A stretch of DNA of 64,000 bases, taken from positions 1,862,501 to 1,926,500 of the forward strand of contig NZ_CP107932.1 in the NCBI RefSeq assembly GCF_036032445.1. Direction: 5' to 3'. This document shows positions 27,801-39,800 of this stretch, in pieces. Origin of the DNA: Nocardia sp. NBC_00416. GTDB taxonomy: Bacteria > Actinomycetota > Actinomycetes > Mycobacteriales > Mycobacteriaceae. The notes under the pieces are model-generated. The model ran no database searches, was not told the DNA's origin, and saw only the letters and a list, made by a program, of their open reading frames with translations. Numbering within the stretch: position 1 is the first letter of the stretch; every line of letters starts with the position of its first letter. Made by a program: the position numbers and the translations under genes.

Positions 27801-30800
27801 CTCCGGCGGCGAGGTCACGGAACACCGCGCGCGGGTCGGCGGGGGCGAGCAGCGTGCCCAACCGGTCGTCGAGCCGCGCGAGTTCCGCGTCGAGGACGGC
27901 GAACTCGTCGGCGATCTCGACCATCGTGGTCAGTCGGGCGACTCGTGCGCTGAGCGACTCGCCGGCGTTGTCCCGGCCGGTGACCGCTCCGTCGGCGACC
28001 TGCTCGGACCACGCGGAAATCGCCGCGTCGCGCATCCGCAGCAGCTGAGCCGACAGGTTCCGCGCATCGGCGCGCAACAGCCGCCGGGCCGCCGACGGGC
28101 CCTGCGTTCCGGCCGGCTCGCCCGCTGCACTGGGACCGGGGCCCGGTTCGACGCCTTCCCGGCTGCCGGACCGAGGCACCCCGGTCGAATGTGTCAGCGC
28201 GGCATCGAATTCCGCGCGCTGATCGCCGATCGCGTGTGCCATCTCGCGTTCGAGCTGAGCGAACCGACCGCGGATCCAGCGGCGGCGACCCGTCATATCT
28301 TCGAGCCGCCGCACCCGCGCCTCGGGCCGCGCGGCCACCTGCGACCAGTGCCGGAGCCCGGCACCCGCCGCCAGCAACTCCGCCGCCGCCCGCCGAGTCC
28401 GGGCGGATTCGTCGTCGGGGCTCACGGGTCCGGCGGCCGGGCTCGGCTCGCCGCTTTGCAGCACGGCCCGCAACCGATCCAGGTCCCCCGCATTTCTGAT
28501 GTGCGCGGGCGGCAGATCGGCCTCCGCCGGTGTCCCGAGCAGCCGCAGATACCGGACCCGGGCCGCCGAATACCGGTCCTCGGCAGCCGTGCGCTGGGCG
28601 GTCGCAAACCGCGTCGCCTGGGCCAGCGCGTCGACTCCGTCGGCCCGATTCCGGCACCGGATCGCTGTCTCCGAGGTAGCGATCAACCGGTCGAGCAGCT
28701 GGTGCATCGTGGCCAGTGGCAGCGCCGGGCCCGCGTTCGCCGCCACTGTCGCGATCGACACGGACCTCGCGTGCTCCACGGGGATACCCAGCAACTCGGC
28801 GAGCGCGTGACGCACCTGGGTTCGCCACTGTCGTAACCGGTCCTGCGTCGCCCGGCTCGTCGCGGCCGGGTCGATCGTGTACGCGCCGTCGCTCACCGCC
28901 GCGAGATTCGCCGCGATGGACGTGGCCGATTTCAGGAGACCGATCTGTTCGGCGCGGAAGTCCTCCCCGAACATGGTCAGTTCCGGACCCAACGCCGGTG
29001 CGGCCGTCCGGACTTCTCGCTCGCCCCCGTCGTTCTCGATGACGACCTGCCCGGGACCCGGCGCAAACGTAGATCCGAAGTCGAACGCCGCGGCCGCGGC
29101 CCGCACCCGGAAGGCCCGCTCCGTGGCCGCTTCGAAATACCGGATCAGCACCATCAGTTCCGCACAGCGCCGCGCGTACCCGGCGGCTTCGGTGGGCCGA
29201 TCTCCGGCTTCCACCACGATCTGTTCGAGGTCGGCGACGCTCAGGGTGGCGGGATCGCTCTCGATCCGTGCCGCCAGCTCGTTCTGGGCGTCGATGAGCT
29301 CGCTCGCCAACCGCACCAGGGCCGCCCGGCCGGGGAGCTGCCCGACATCCTCGGGTGCGAGACCGTAGATCTCCGGGTCGATCCGCTGCCCGGCCACCGA
29401 ATCGAGATCCCCCAGCGACTGCTGGGCCTCGTCGAACCCGCGAGCCAGCTCGTCGAGCTCCACCGCCTGCCGAACCAGCGAGTCGTACACATGGGCGTAC
29501 GGCGCGCCCTGCGCCGCCGCGGCGTAGGCCCGGTGCAACGCCGCGTCGATCGAGTCGATCGCCCGGACCCAGTTTCCGACCTGTTCGATCTCCTCGACGA
29601 GCGCTATCGTCCGGTCCCATGCCGCGAAGCGCTGCAGCGCCTCGGTCACGGCCTCGGGCGCGTCGGTCCACTGCCGCAGATCACCGAGCACCTGCAGCAC
29701 CGCCACCCGGTCGGAAAGGTCCTGCGGCAAGGGCGCGACAGTCGCTCGCGCACCTGCCGCGAACGCCAGTTCGAGCAACTCGTTCAGCGTGTCCCGGGCG
29801 CGAGCGCGCGCCCCGGTCGCCTCTGCCCTCATCCGGGAATCGGGGTCCAGCAGTCCCGCGCTGGTGGGCGGGCCGGCCACCGCGGTCGTGCCGGTCTCGG
29901 TATCCGGTTCGCGGGCGCGATCGAGCATCCGCTCGAGGTGTTCCAGGCTCAACCGTCGACGAGCGCCCAGCTCCCGGCGCATGCGCGCCAAGGTGGGCGC
30001 CAGCTCGGCGCCGATACCCACCGCGGCGGGATCGACGGAGTTCGCCGACGGGTCCCTCGGAGAATCGTCTCCCTCGTCGTCGTCTCCGGGATATCTCTCT
30101 CCCAGCGGATGTTCGGGGTAGTCTTCCCCGCGCACCTGCGGGGGATCATCCGGCCCCAACGGCGATACCGGCCGCTTATCGGCGTCGAAGACGATTCCGT
30201 ACAGCTTCCCGCGCGGCCGGGCCCATCGGTCGAACCGCACATCGTTGTCCGGTCCGCGGCCCCGCTCGTGCACCCACACGTCACCGTCCGCGGCCTTGTA
30301 CAGCACGAAGAGGTGGGCGCTGAATTCTCCGTCGACGGCCCCGAGCACGTATCCGCCCGCGTCGGCGAGCGCGTACATCTCGTCGTAGGACCCCAACCAG
30401 CGTGTTTGCCATTTCGCACGGGCGTCCCGGGAGAGCTCGACGGGGTCGAGGTGTCGTAGCCGCTCGGCGGCGAGGTAGAGCGAGGGCGGATCTATGGGCA
30501 GGCCGAGTACCTTCGCGGCGAACCACTGCACTTCGGCGGCGCACAGCGGCGCCATCTCGTCCACTACCGATTTCGCGGCGGCGCGGGGAGGCCGGGCCAC
30601 CACGCTGCCGTCTCCGACGGCGGGCGGTTCGGTGGCCGGCAGGGACGCCGGGGCCCGGTGCCGTGCCCTGCCGGACCGATCGGCACCGGGCATATCGGGT
30701 GCGGTTCGGCCGAGCGTGCCGGCCGCGGTCTCGGCTGCCGTCCGCTCGGCCTCGGCCACCTCACGGGACAGCTGTTCGTCCAGGGTTCGGCTCAGTTCCG

Positions 30801-33800
30801 CGGGCGCTGCCTGCTGTGCGGGATCCGGCTGCTCCGAAGCCCGGCGGAGCGCCGCCGCGGCATCGTCCAGGCGCTGGAGAGCCGATTCGAGGTATCGGAG
30901 AGCGGTTTTCGAGTCGCGATGAGCGCGGGCCGCGTCGACGAGCTGGTCCAGCGCGGCGACGGTTCCCCCGGAGCCGGTCGGATCGGAGTCGCGCGCGGTC
31001 GCCCGCAGGACCGACACCTCGGCGAACCAGTCCTCGTCGACCCCTCCGGGACCGGGCCCTAGCCGGCGCGCGACCTCCGGGGGCATGCCGTTGCGCAGGT
31101 CGCGCAGCAGATCAGCGAACCGGGTCTGCGCCCGCGCCCCCTCCGTGCGGACAGAGCCGACCGCGGTCGACAGTCTGTCCAACAGGTCGACACGGCGGGC
31201 CGCGGCGAGGAACTGTTCCAGCTGGGCGATGGCCCCGTCGAATCGGCGCAGCGCCCACAGCTGATCGCTCAGAATCTGTTCCCCGCCCGCGGCACGAACC
31301 CGCGCCAACAGCTCGGGGAACTTGTCACGCAACTCCAGCCGGTCGGGCATATCCAGTCCCAGCAGCCGCAGCGCCGCCGCTACTTCGGCGGCGATTCGTC
31401 CCCGCTCCTTGCGCCATATCGCGAGGTCGGCGGAATCCACTGAGTTGACGCCGGTGGTCGGGTCGGCGGCTTCGGGCAGCGCGGTATCGGGCAGCGGGAT
31501 CTCGGAATTGCGCAGGCGAGCGGCGACCGCGGCGCGGTGTGCCCGCACCAGTTCCGGCCCCAGCGTGTGGCGGCGCCGCGGCGGACGCCGGTCGGGGTCG
31601 CCCAGTGCGTCGCGCAGATGGGCGTCGAGCAGATCGTCCAGCATGCGGGTCGTCTGCGCGGTCTCGTCGAGTCGCCGGAATCGTTCGCGGAGTTCGCTCA
31701 GCTCACGGAATTTCGCCGCCAGCTCCGCCCGCTCCCGGACGAACTCCGCATCACGCCCGGCAGGGACCTGCGCGAGCCGGGCGTCAAGGTCGGCTGGGGA
31801 CAGGTCGGCCGGATCGACGCCTGCCAGTCTGGTGGCGAGTCGGACCCGGACGATCCGGTAGTCCAGGGACAATCGGTCGAACGCCGCGCGACTCGGGCGC
31901 TCGACACCGGCCGGTATCTGCGCCCGCGTCCGCGCCAGCGCCTCGGCCAGCTCTTCCAACTGGTAGGTCTGTGTGGCCAATCGGCTGAACTCGGCCGCGG
32001 GCGCACCGGCGCGCACGCGGCGACCGGCATCGCGCAATCGCTGGGACAGCTCGGTGAGCCCGTCCACCCGCCGCACCCCGCGATCGTGCAGGTGCAGCCA
32101 CCGCGTCACCTCGTGCCGCCAGCGGAATTCCCGCTCCGCGGCGTCGAATTCCGCGGGCTTGCCGAGCCGCTCCCGCAGATCCGACAGTTCCTGGCCGACC
32201 AGCAACACGTCGGCCAGCGCCGCGGGCGGCACACCCGCCGCCTCGGCCAGTCGCCGGCGCGCCGCGGCGAACTCGGTGTTCCACTGCGCACGGGCCGCCG
32301 AACGCGGCGACCACAGGTCGTCCGGGACGGCCAGGCCACGCACAGTTAATTGCCTGTGCACGGATTCCCGCAGTATCGGCGCCGCGCGCTGCGCCTCGGC
32401 CACCATTCCGGTCAAGACGCGGCCGATATCGGCGGTATCCGGTCCGGCGCGATCGCGCCGCGCGCCTATCGCCGCTTTCGGGAACGCCTTGCCCTCCTGC
32501 CCCCGCGACAGCCCGTCCTCGAGCGCGACCGCGGCCGTCCCGTCCGCTTCGATAACGATCCCGTGCCAGCCGACGACCCCGGACAACCCCTGCCGCCACT
32601 GCGCGAACTCCACGGGCATCCGGCCGGTTTCGCGCACCATGATCCGGCCGTTCTCGCGATAGATCGCGACCGCGTGTGCGCCGACCACGCCCCGCTGCGC
32701 GAATCCGTCGAAGGCGACCGTGGCGATCATGGTGCCGCCCTCGGCCGGTACGGCGGCGAGCATCGCGTCGAAATCGGCGAAACCCTCCGGATCCCAGTCC
32801 GCCCCCACCAATTGCGCCCCCAGCGCACCGGCCATCCCATGGGGTGGAACGCCGACCAGCTCGACCAGCGCCAGCCGCTGCCGCAGGTCCGCCAGCACGG
32901 GATCGGTGGCCGGATCGATATCGGTTCGCTGTGCGCGGGCCCTGATCGCCCGCTCGAGCGCGACCCGGGCCGCCTCCGGGAAACAGTTCGCGACCAGGTC
33001 GTCCACCCGGTACGAAGGCAGCCACGTCGCAACGCCCTCGCCCGGTTCCAGCACCGTGAGACGGCCGTCCCGCGTGGCCAGCGCCGCATCGTCGCGCGCG
33101 TCGCGGATCAGGTCCGCAAGGTTTTCCGGGACCGCCTGTCCGTCGGAATCCGAATCCGGTCGGGTCGCGACCCCGGAGTCGTGCCGCATCAGCACGGTGT
33201 CGACAGGGGTACCCCCGGGCTCCCGCGCCAGCAGCGCCGCCGCGTCCCGGGCCAGCGCGTGACCGTCGGTCCCGAGCCACACCACCGCCGCGGTCGGGCG
33301 CTCCGCCGCGCCCGCGTCGTGCACCGCGGCGGCCACCGCCTGCTGCACAGCCGCGGCGGCGTCGTCGGATTCGCGGTGCACCGCGTGGAAACGCACCTCG
33401 TGCGCGCTGTCGAGGTCGCCGATCACCATCAGCGTGCCGTCGGTGCCCAGCAACTGCACGGGCGGATGTCCCGGAACCTGTGCCGACCAGCGCTCCGCGG
33501 CGATCGCCAGATCCGCCCAGAAATTCTGCTGGCCGGCCTGCGCCGGGTCCTGGTCCGGGTCGGCAGCGGTTCGGTCGCGGTGGCGGCGCAGCAGCAGGCG
33601 CATCGCCTCGTCACGGACTTCGCGAGGGATACCGGCTGTCTCGGCGAGCACTTCGGGGAGGGCCACCCGCAGCGCCTGCCGAGTCCGGGAGTCGGTCCAT
33701 TCCCACGCCGTGCGGATCTCCTCGGCTGTCCGCGCCGACGCCCGGATGGTCCGCCACCGCCGCTGGGCGCGGTGGTACTGCTGGGTCGAGTACCCCGGGT

Positions 33801-36800
33801 CCGTGGCCGGCAAGGCCGGTCTGGGTTGCGCGACCACCCCGTCCAGGCCGCCGCCGTGGGCGGCTATTCGTTCCTCGAGCGCGGAGATACTCGCCTTCGC
33901 GCGGTGGTATCGAGCGGTGACGTAACGCAGATGTTCGAGCAGCGCGGTGCGCGCATCGTCGGCGTGCTCCCCTGCGCGGGCCTGCGTCGCCGCGGCGGCC
34001 AGCGCCGCTCGGTGCTCATCCCCGGTCAAGGTGGCGATATCGAGGGACAGCGACTCGGCCAGCTCACGCAGGATCCGCTCGCTGCTGCGCAGTTCGGCCC
34101 GCAACATGCGGTAGGCCGGACGCAGGCCGGGCGGGACCTCGGTGCTTCCGTCGGCGGTGTGGGTGTCGGTCAGCCACTGTCGCACTGTCCGCAGATCCTG
34201 TGCGGCGGCTTCGTGATCGGCCAGTGCGGCGAGCAGAGCCGGGCTCGGTGTTTCCGGTTGTATGCCGGGGCCGGTCGGCTCGCCCAGCTCGGCGTCCCGC
34301 AGCCGCCCCAGCGTCTGCGACCAATCCGACAGCACGGCAAGGTAATCGGTATCGTCATCGGACCACACCGCGGGCCGCGCGGCCGTCAGCGTGTCCAGGT
34401 GATCGCGCAGTTCCTCGGCCGCGGCCCGGAACTGGTGGAAGACGCGGGACCCGGCCTCGAGCGCTGCCACCGTTTCGGCGGGCACCCCGGCGCGCGAGAG
34501 CGCGCGCAGATGGTCGAGGAATCCGTCCGGATCGGTCAATTCGTCCGGGTTCGCGAACGGCTCCTGCCCGGCCAGCTCCCGCAGCTCGGTCAAGGCGCTC
34601 TCGTACTGTCCGGCCAGCACGCGGTATCGCGCCACCGCTTCCGGAGGGAGCACCGGCGGCGGCACCGGCAGCCGGCGCGGCGGCGGCTCGACCGACGCGC
34701 ACGACACGGCGAGCACGGCGATATTGCCGCGGCCGCCGGCGACGAGCGCGTCGTTCACCAGACCGGTGGTGATCGTGCGCAGGTCCGTGACCTTCCCACC
34801 GTCCAGCGCCGCCGCCAACTCGGCCGGCTCCGGGTTGGCGCCCCAGAGTCCGTCGCTGTCCACCAGGACGATATCGGTGGCCGACACCGCACCGGAGTGA
34901 ATGTAGTCACCGGATTCGCCGTCCGCGGCCGGCGGGCCGGAGTCCCGGCCGAGCAGGTGCAGTACGCGGTGCGCTTCCGGGGCCCGCATCGCCCGGCGCT
35001 GAGTCCACCCTTCGGCGTCCATGAGCGTCCGCAGAGCGGTGTGGTCGTCGGTCACCGTCTCCGACACGCCGCCGGGTCTGAGCACCTGTACTCGGCTGTT
35101 GCCCACCGAACCGGCGGTGTACCGGCCCTCGCCGCCGTTGCGCCCGGGACGCACCACAACCGCCGCGAGGGTGCACATCGGTGGTGTGCGGGTGTAGGCG
35201 TCGGCTTCCGCGACCAGTTCGTCGACCCGCGCCCGGGCGGCGGCCAGCTCTGCCGTGGCCACCTGCTCGCCCTGCTCGGTCAGCGCGACGACCACCGCCC
35301 GCGCGGCATCGATCCGCTGCCGCATCTCCCGTTCGGTCTGCTCGGTCAGCGCGACGACCGCGGCCTGCGCGGCGGCGATCGCTTCCCGTACCGCGTCGGC
35401 GGCCGCCGAATCGGTACGGATTTCACCGGTACCCGCACGGTGGGCGAGATGGTCGCGGGCGACCCGCGAGGCGACCTGCCCGGCCGGATGCCCGTCGGCG
35501 ACCACCGCGATCCGGATCGGACCGTCGTCGGTGGCGACGACGGCGGCGGCCATCGCATCTTCGTTGCGGTCCTTGTACGCGCCCTTATCGCTGATACCGA
35601 CGATCGATCCGAGATCCTCGTCGACACGATCGGCCGGCCGGTTGCCCGGCTCCGCGAAATCGGCGTCGCCCGGGGCGGCGGGATCCGGTACCGGCCCGGC
35701 TATTTCGGCCACCGGGCGAGTGGCGGGATCAGCGGCGAACACTCGCGCCACGCCCTGCACGCGCCGGGTTGCCTCACGCACACGTGGATCCGCCTCCTCC
35801 GGCGGCACTCCGTTCTCGGCCGCCTCCTGAGCGGCGTTCAGTTCCGCTAGGGCCGCGGCGAAATCGGCCAGCTGTTGCAGCCGGCCCGCCGAAAGTTCCG
35901 CTCGTGCCCGATAGCCCAGGAACTCCGCGAACTCGCCGGCCTTGCGATCCAGTGTCCGCCAGCGGGCGACGGCCGCCCGCGCCTGTTCTCGCGCGGCCTG
36001 TTCGGCCGGTCCCGGTGCGTCGTCGGACGGCGGGACGTCTTCGGCCATCGTGGCCTCGTATTCGTCCGCGGCCCTATCGAATTCGCGCTCGGCCGCCGCG
36101 ATTTCCTCGACGTTTCCGTCCATCTGCACACGCCGGTAGGCCGACTCGGCGCGCAGGTACTCCGCCAGCGCGCGTTCCCGCGGGTCTGCACGGTCCAGTT
36201 CCCGCGCCTCGTGCACCCGGGCCGCTGCCGCCTCCAGCTCGGCCCGAGCGGTGGCCCGGTCCACCAGGTCCCGCAGCCCCGCCCGGATCCGGGCCTCGTC
36301 GGCCGGAGTTGCCTGGTTCGGTTGCCCGTTCGGCTCCGGGGTGGCGGGCGCGAGCACCGGGGTGCACACCACCGCGACACCGGTGATGTCGTCGGTCTCC
36401 CCCGCCGCCCGCGCCTGATCGACGAGTTCGCCCAGCGCGCCCTCCACATCGCCGGGATCCGCGCCGAAGACGCGGGCGAACTGCGCAGGCCGCCGGGATC
36501 GAACCCCCAGACCGCCGGTGCGGACGAGGAGGATATCGGTATCCTGCAGCTCACCCTCGTTGATGTACTGGTGATGGGTCTGCTCGGGTTTCGGCGGCCC
36601 GCCGCCCGCTGGGTGGAAGCCGAGCACATTCTGTGGTCCGCCCTCCGCCTCCACGCTGTCATCGACTACGTGGGCGACACCGGCGGCGGCCGCGGCGGCG
36701 GCCCGCATCATTCCACCCGGCGAATGGTCGAAGGTCACCGTCCGCGAGCGGTCCGGCTCGGTGGGATCGAGGATGTCCACCTGGCTGTCACCGACCCAGC

Positions 36801-39800
36801 CCGTGGTGAAACGTCCCGGTCGACCGTCCGCACCCGGTTCCACCAGGACGAGCGCGATCGTGGTCTGCGGCGGCATCGGCGCCCCGGCCGTATCCGGGTC
36901 CCCCGCCGATCGTTGCTCGGCCCGCGCGAGGACATCGGCATAATCGCGCTGGATCAGCTCCATCACGGCACGCTGCGCCGCATCGATGGCGTTGCGCACC
37001 AGGGCAGCACGATCGATCGGAGCACCGGATTCCTCGGCCGCGATCAGAGCATCGCGCAGGCTCTTCCGGGCCGCCTCGGTCGCGACGGCCGCGGCCCGGT
37101 GGCCGTCTACCGAGCCGGCCACGCCCTTGGCGACGATCGCGAACCGCAACGGCACCCCGTCGACGACGATCTCGCCGCCCGCCATGGCGTCCTGATTGCC
37201 GACGTTGTCCGGCCCTCGATCACTCACCCCGGCAACAGGATTCGAGTACAACTGGTCGAGTTCCAGATGGTCGCGCCCGAGTGTCCGCCGAGCCGTGGCG
37301 ATCTGGTCGATCGCGGTATGCGCGCGCCGGATCACCGCGGACAGTCGCACCGGGTCGGCCCGGCCGGCGACGGCATCACGGACCGCGCGCACCGCCGCCG
37401 ACCATTCCGGCAGCGCCGTCGCGCACTGGGCTGCCGCAGCGATCCAGCCCGGCGAATGCTGGGCCCGCTCCCGGAGTTCGTCCAGCAGCACCGTGACCTG
37501 CGCGACCATCTGGGCCAGTTCGTGGTGGTAGTGCGCCGCGGCGGCGAGCGTCCGGGCCGCGTCGGACCCGTCGTCCACGGCGTTCAGTTCTTCCTCGAAC
37601 CGCGTGGACAGCAAGGCATCCGGCGTGGCTCCGGCAACGTCGTCGGCAAGGGCCGTCAACTCCGTGCGGGCGGCGGCGCGTTCCTCGGTCAGATCCCGCA
37701 CCGCCCGGCCCAGTAGTTGTGTCGCCACCGCGGCATACCGCGTCCGCATGGTCCCCTCGTCGGGATCCGACACGACGCGCACATCCATCTGTTCCTGGGC
37801 GGCGCGCATCCGGGCCTCCAGAACGTGGTACCGGCGCACTACCGCGGCCAGGTCGCCCAGATCCGCGGGGCTTCCCTGAAGCCGTGTCAGTTCGTCTTCG
37901 AACGTATCCCTGGACAGCAGCCGGCCCAGGTCCGCATCCGGTAACCCGCCGGCCACCGCGCGCAGATCGCCGAGCGCGGAGAGCCATACCGCCACCGCCG
38001 CCGCGTGCGCCCGCACCAGCATCGGGTGTCGCTGCCCCGTCCCGGGCCCCCATTGCGGATCGGCGGGCGTCGCCGTCATCTGGTTCAGATCGTCGAACGT
38101 CTCCAGCATCCGGCCGAGATCGTGGTACCTGTCGACCGCGGCGCGCAGTTCCGCACGACCGTCGAGGATCGCGAGGATCTCCTCCGGGGGTGTCGTATCG
38201 TCGACGTCGGGGACTTGCAGGTGGTCCAGTGTGTAGCCGAAACGGCCCGGATCGAGTAACGCGTCCAGATCCGCCGGCCGGATTCGAGACCGCCCCGCGA
38301 TATCGGCCAGTTCGTCACGTGCCCGGGTGTACTCATCCCGCAGGGCATCCAGCTGGGCTCGGGTGCGGCGCCGCTGCTCGTCCAGGAAATACTCGAGTTC
38401 GTCCTCGCCCAGCGGATCGTTTCCGCCGCCACCCCCGACCAGGGGATCCACCGGGGCCCCGTCCGGCCAGAGCTTGATGACCCACGTGATGTCGACATCG
38501 GAGCGTTCGGCGAAATCGAACCGCTGCGGCAGACCCACCGCCGAATCGTCCGCGATGGCGACACCCTCGTCGGAGTACAGCAGAAACGAATGTCCGTTCA
38601 CACCGTGTTCGTCGGCGGTGCCGAGCGAGTCGACGACGATCAGCGTGCCGCCCTCACCCACCTCCTCCAGTTCTTCCCGGAGCCGCTGCCGGGTCGGGAC
38701 CTGCCGCCACTGCGCCTTCGGCACCCGGCGGCGCCGGGCCGCCAACTCCTCCAACCGGGTCCGTTCGGCGGCGCCGCGTTCTTCCAGGTGCCGTGCCTGC
38801 CGGTCGGCCCGCTCCCGTTCGCTGCCGAGCCGCGTTTCGGTGGTACCGGTCATACTCCGGATACGCTGCTCGAGCAGTTCGCTCAGCGACAGCCCCTGCT
38901 GCTCCGCGGTCCGCGTCAATTGACGCTGGAGCAGCGGATCGATCGGGCGGCCCGCCTCCAGCAGTCGCTGCGCACGGCGCAACCGCTGCTCCGCGGCGCC
39001 GACCCGCCTGTTGCGCTTCTTGGCTCGCTTCCCGGTCCCGCTCTGCAGCTGGTGGCCCATGCCCTCGAGGCGGTGCTGCTCGCGGCGGGCGGTCAGTTGC
39101 AGCAGCCAGGACGCCTGCCGGGGCGTCGCCCCCCGGCCCGATCCCGACCGGACCAGCTGCCCGCCCGCCGCGTTCTGCAGATCCTGTGCGCGCATCCCAC
39201 CCAGACCCACCGGACCCACCGGATTGATACCCGCGCCGGGATGGCGATTCGCGGCCGCCGCCAGCGTCTCCGGCCCGCATTGATTCTTCCGGTTGTCGGG
39301 AGCACGGTCCGGGTCGTCGGTGTCCGGGTCGTCGGTGTCCGGGTCGTCGCGGTCCGGGTCGTCGCGGTCCGGGTCGTCGCGGTCCGGGTCGTCGCGGTCC
39401 GGGTCGTCGCGGTCCGGGCTGTCGCGGTCCGGGCTGTCGCGGTCCGGGCTGTCGCGGTCCGGGCTGTCGCGGTCCGGGCTGTCGCGGTCCGGGCTGTCGC
39501 GGTCCGGGCTGTCGCGGTCCGGGCTGTCGCGGTCCGGGCTGTCGCGGTCCGGGCTGTCGCGGTCCGGGCTGTCGCGGTCCGGGCTGTCGCGGTCCGGGCT
39601 GTCGCGGTCCGGGCTGTCGCGGTCCGGGCTGTCGCGGTCCGGGTCGTCTACGTCCGAGTTGTCGCCGTCCGGTTGGTCGTCGGTGCGCCGGGGGGCGTCA
39701 TCGTCGGGGCCGGTGTCGTCCGCGGTGTCATCGGTCCGGGAATCATCGTCAGCGCCATCAGGTTCCCCGTCATCGGGTGCGGTGTCGTCGTCGGTCGTCC

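Noticed and set aside
32350..35850. 1,166-codon open frame on the plus strand
   Set aside because: Antisense to PL2, AB-a and PP2C domain 2, whose motifs are clear on the minus strand.
39307..39660. CRISPR array
   Set aside because: The units are 15 bp, contiguous, without spacers, and keep the ORF B frame.
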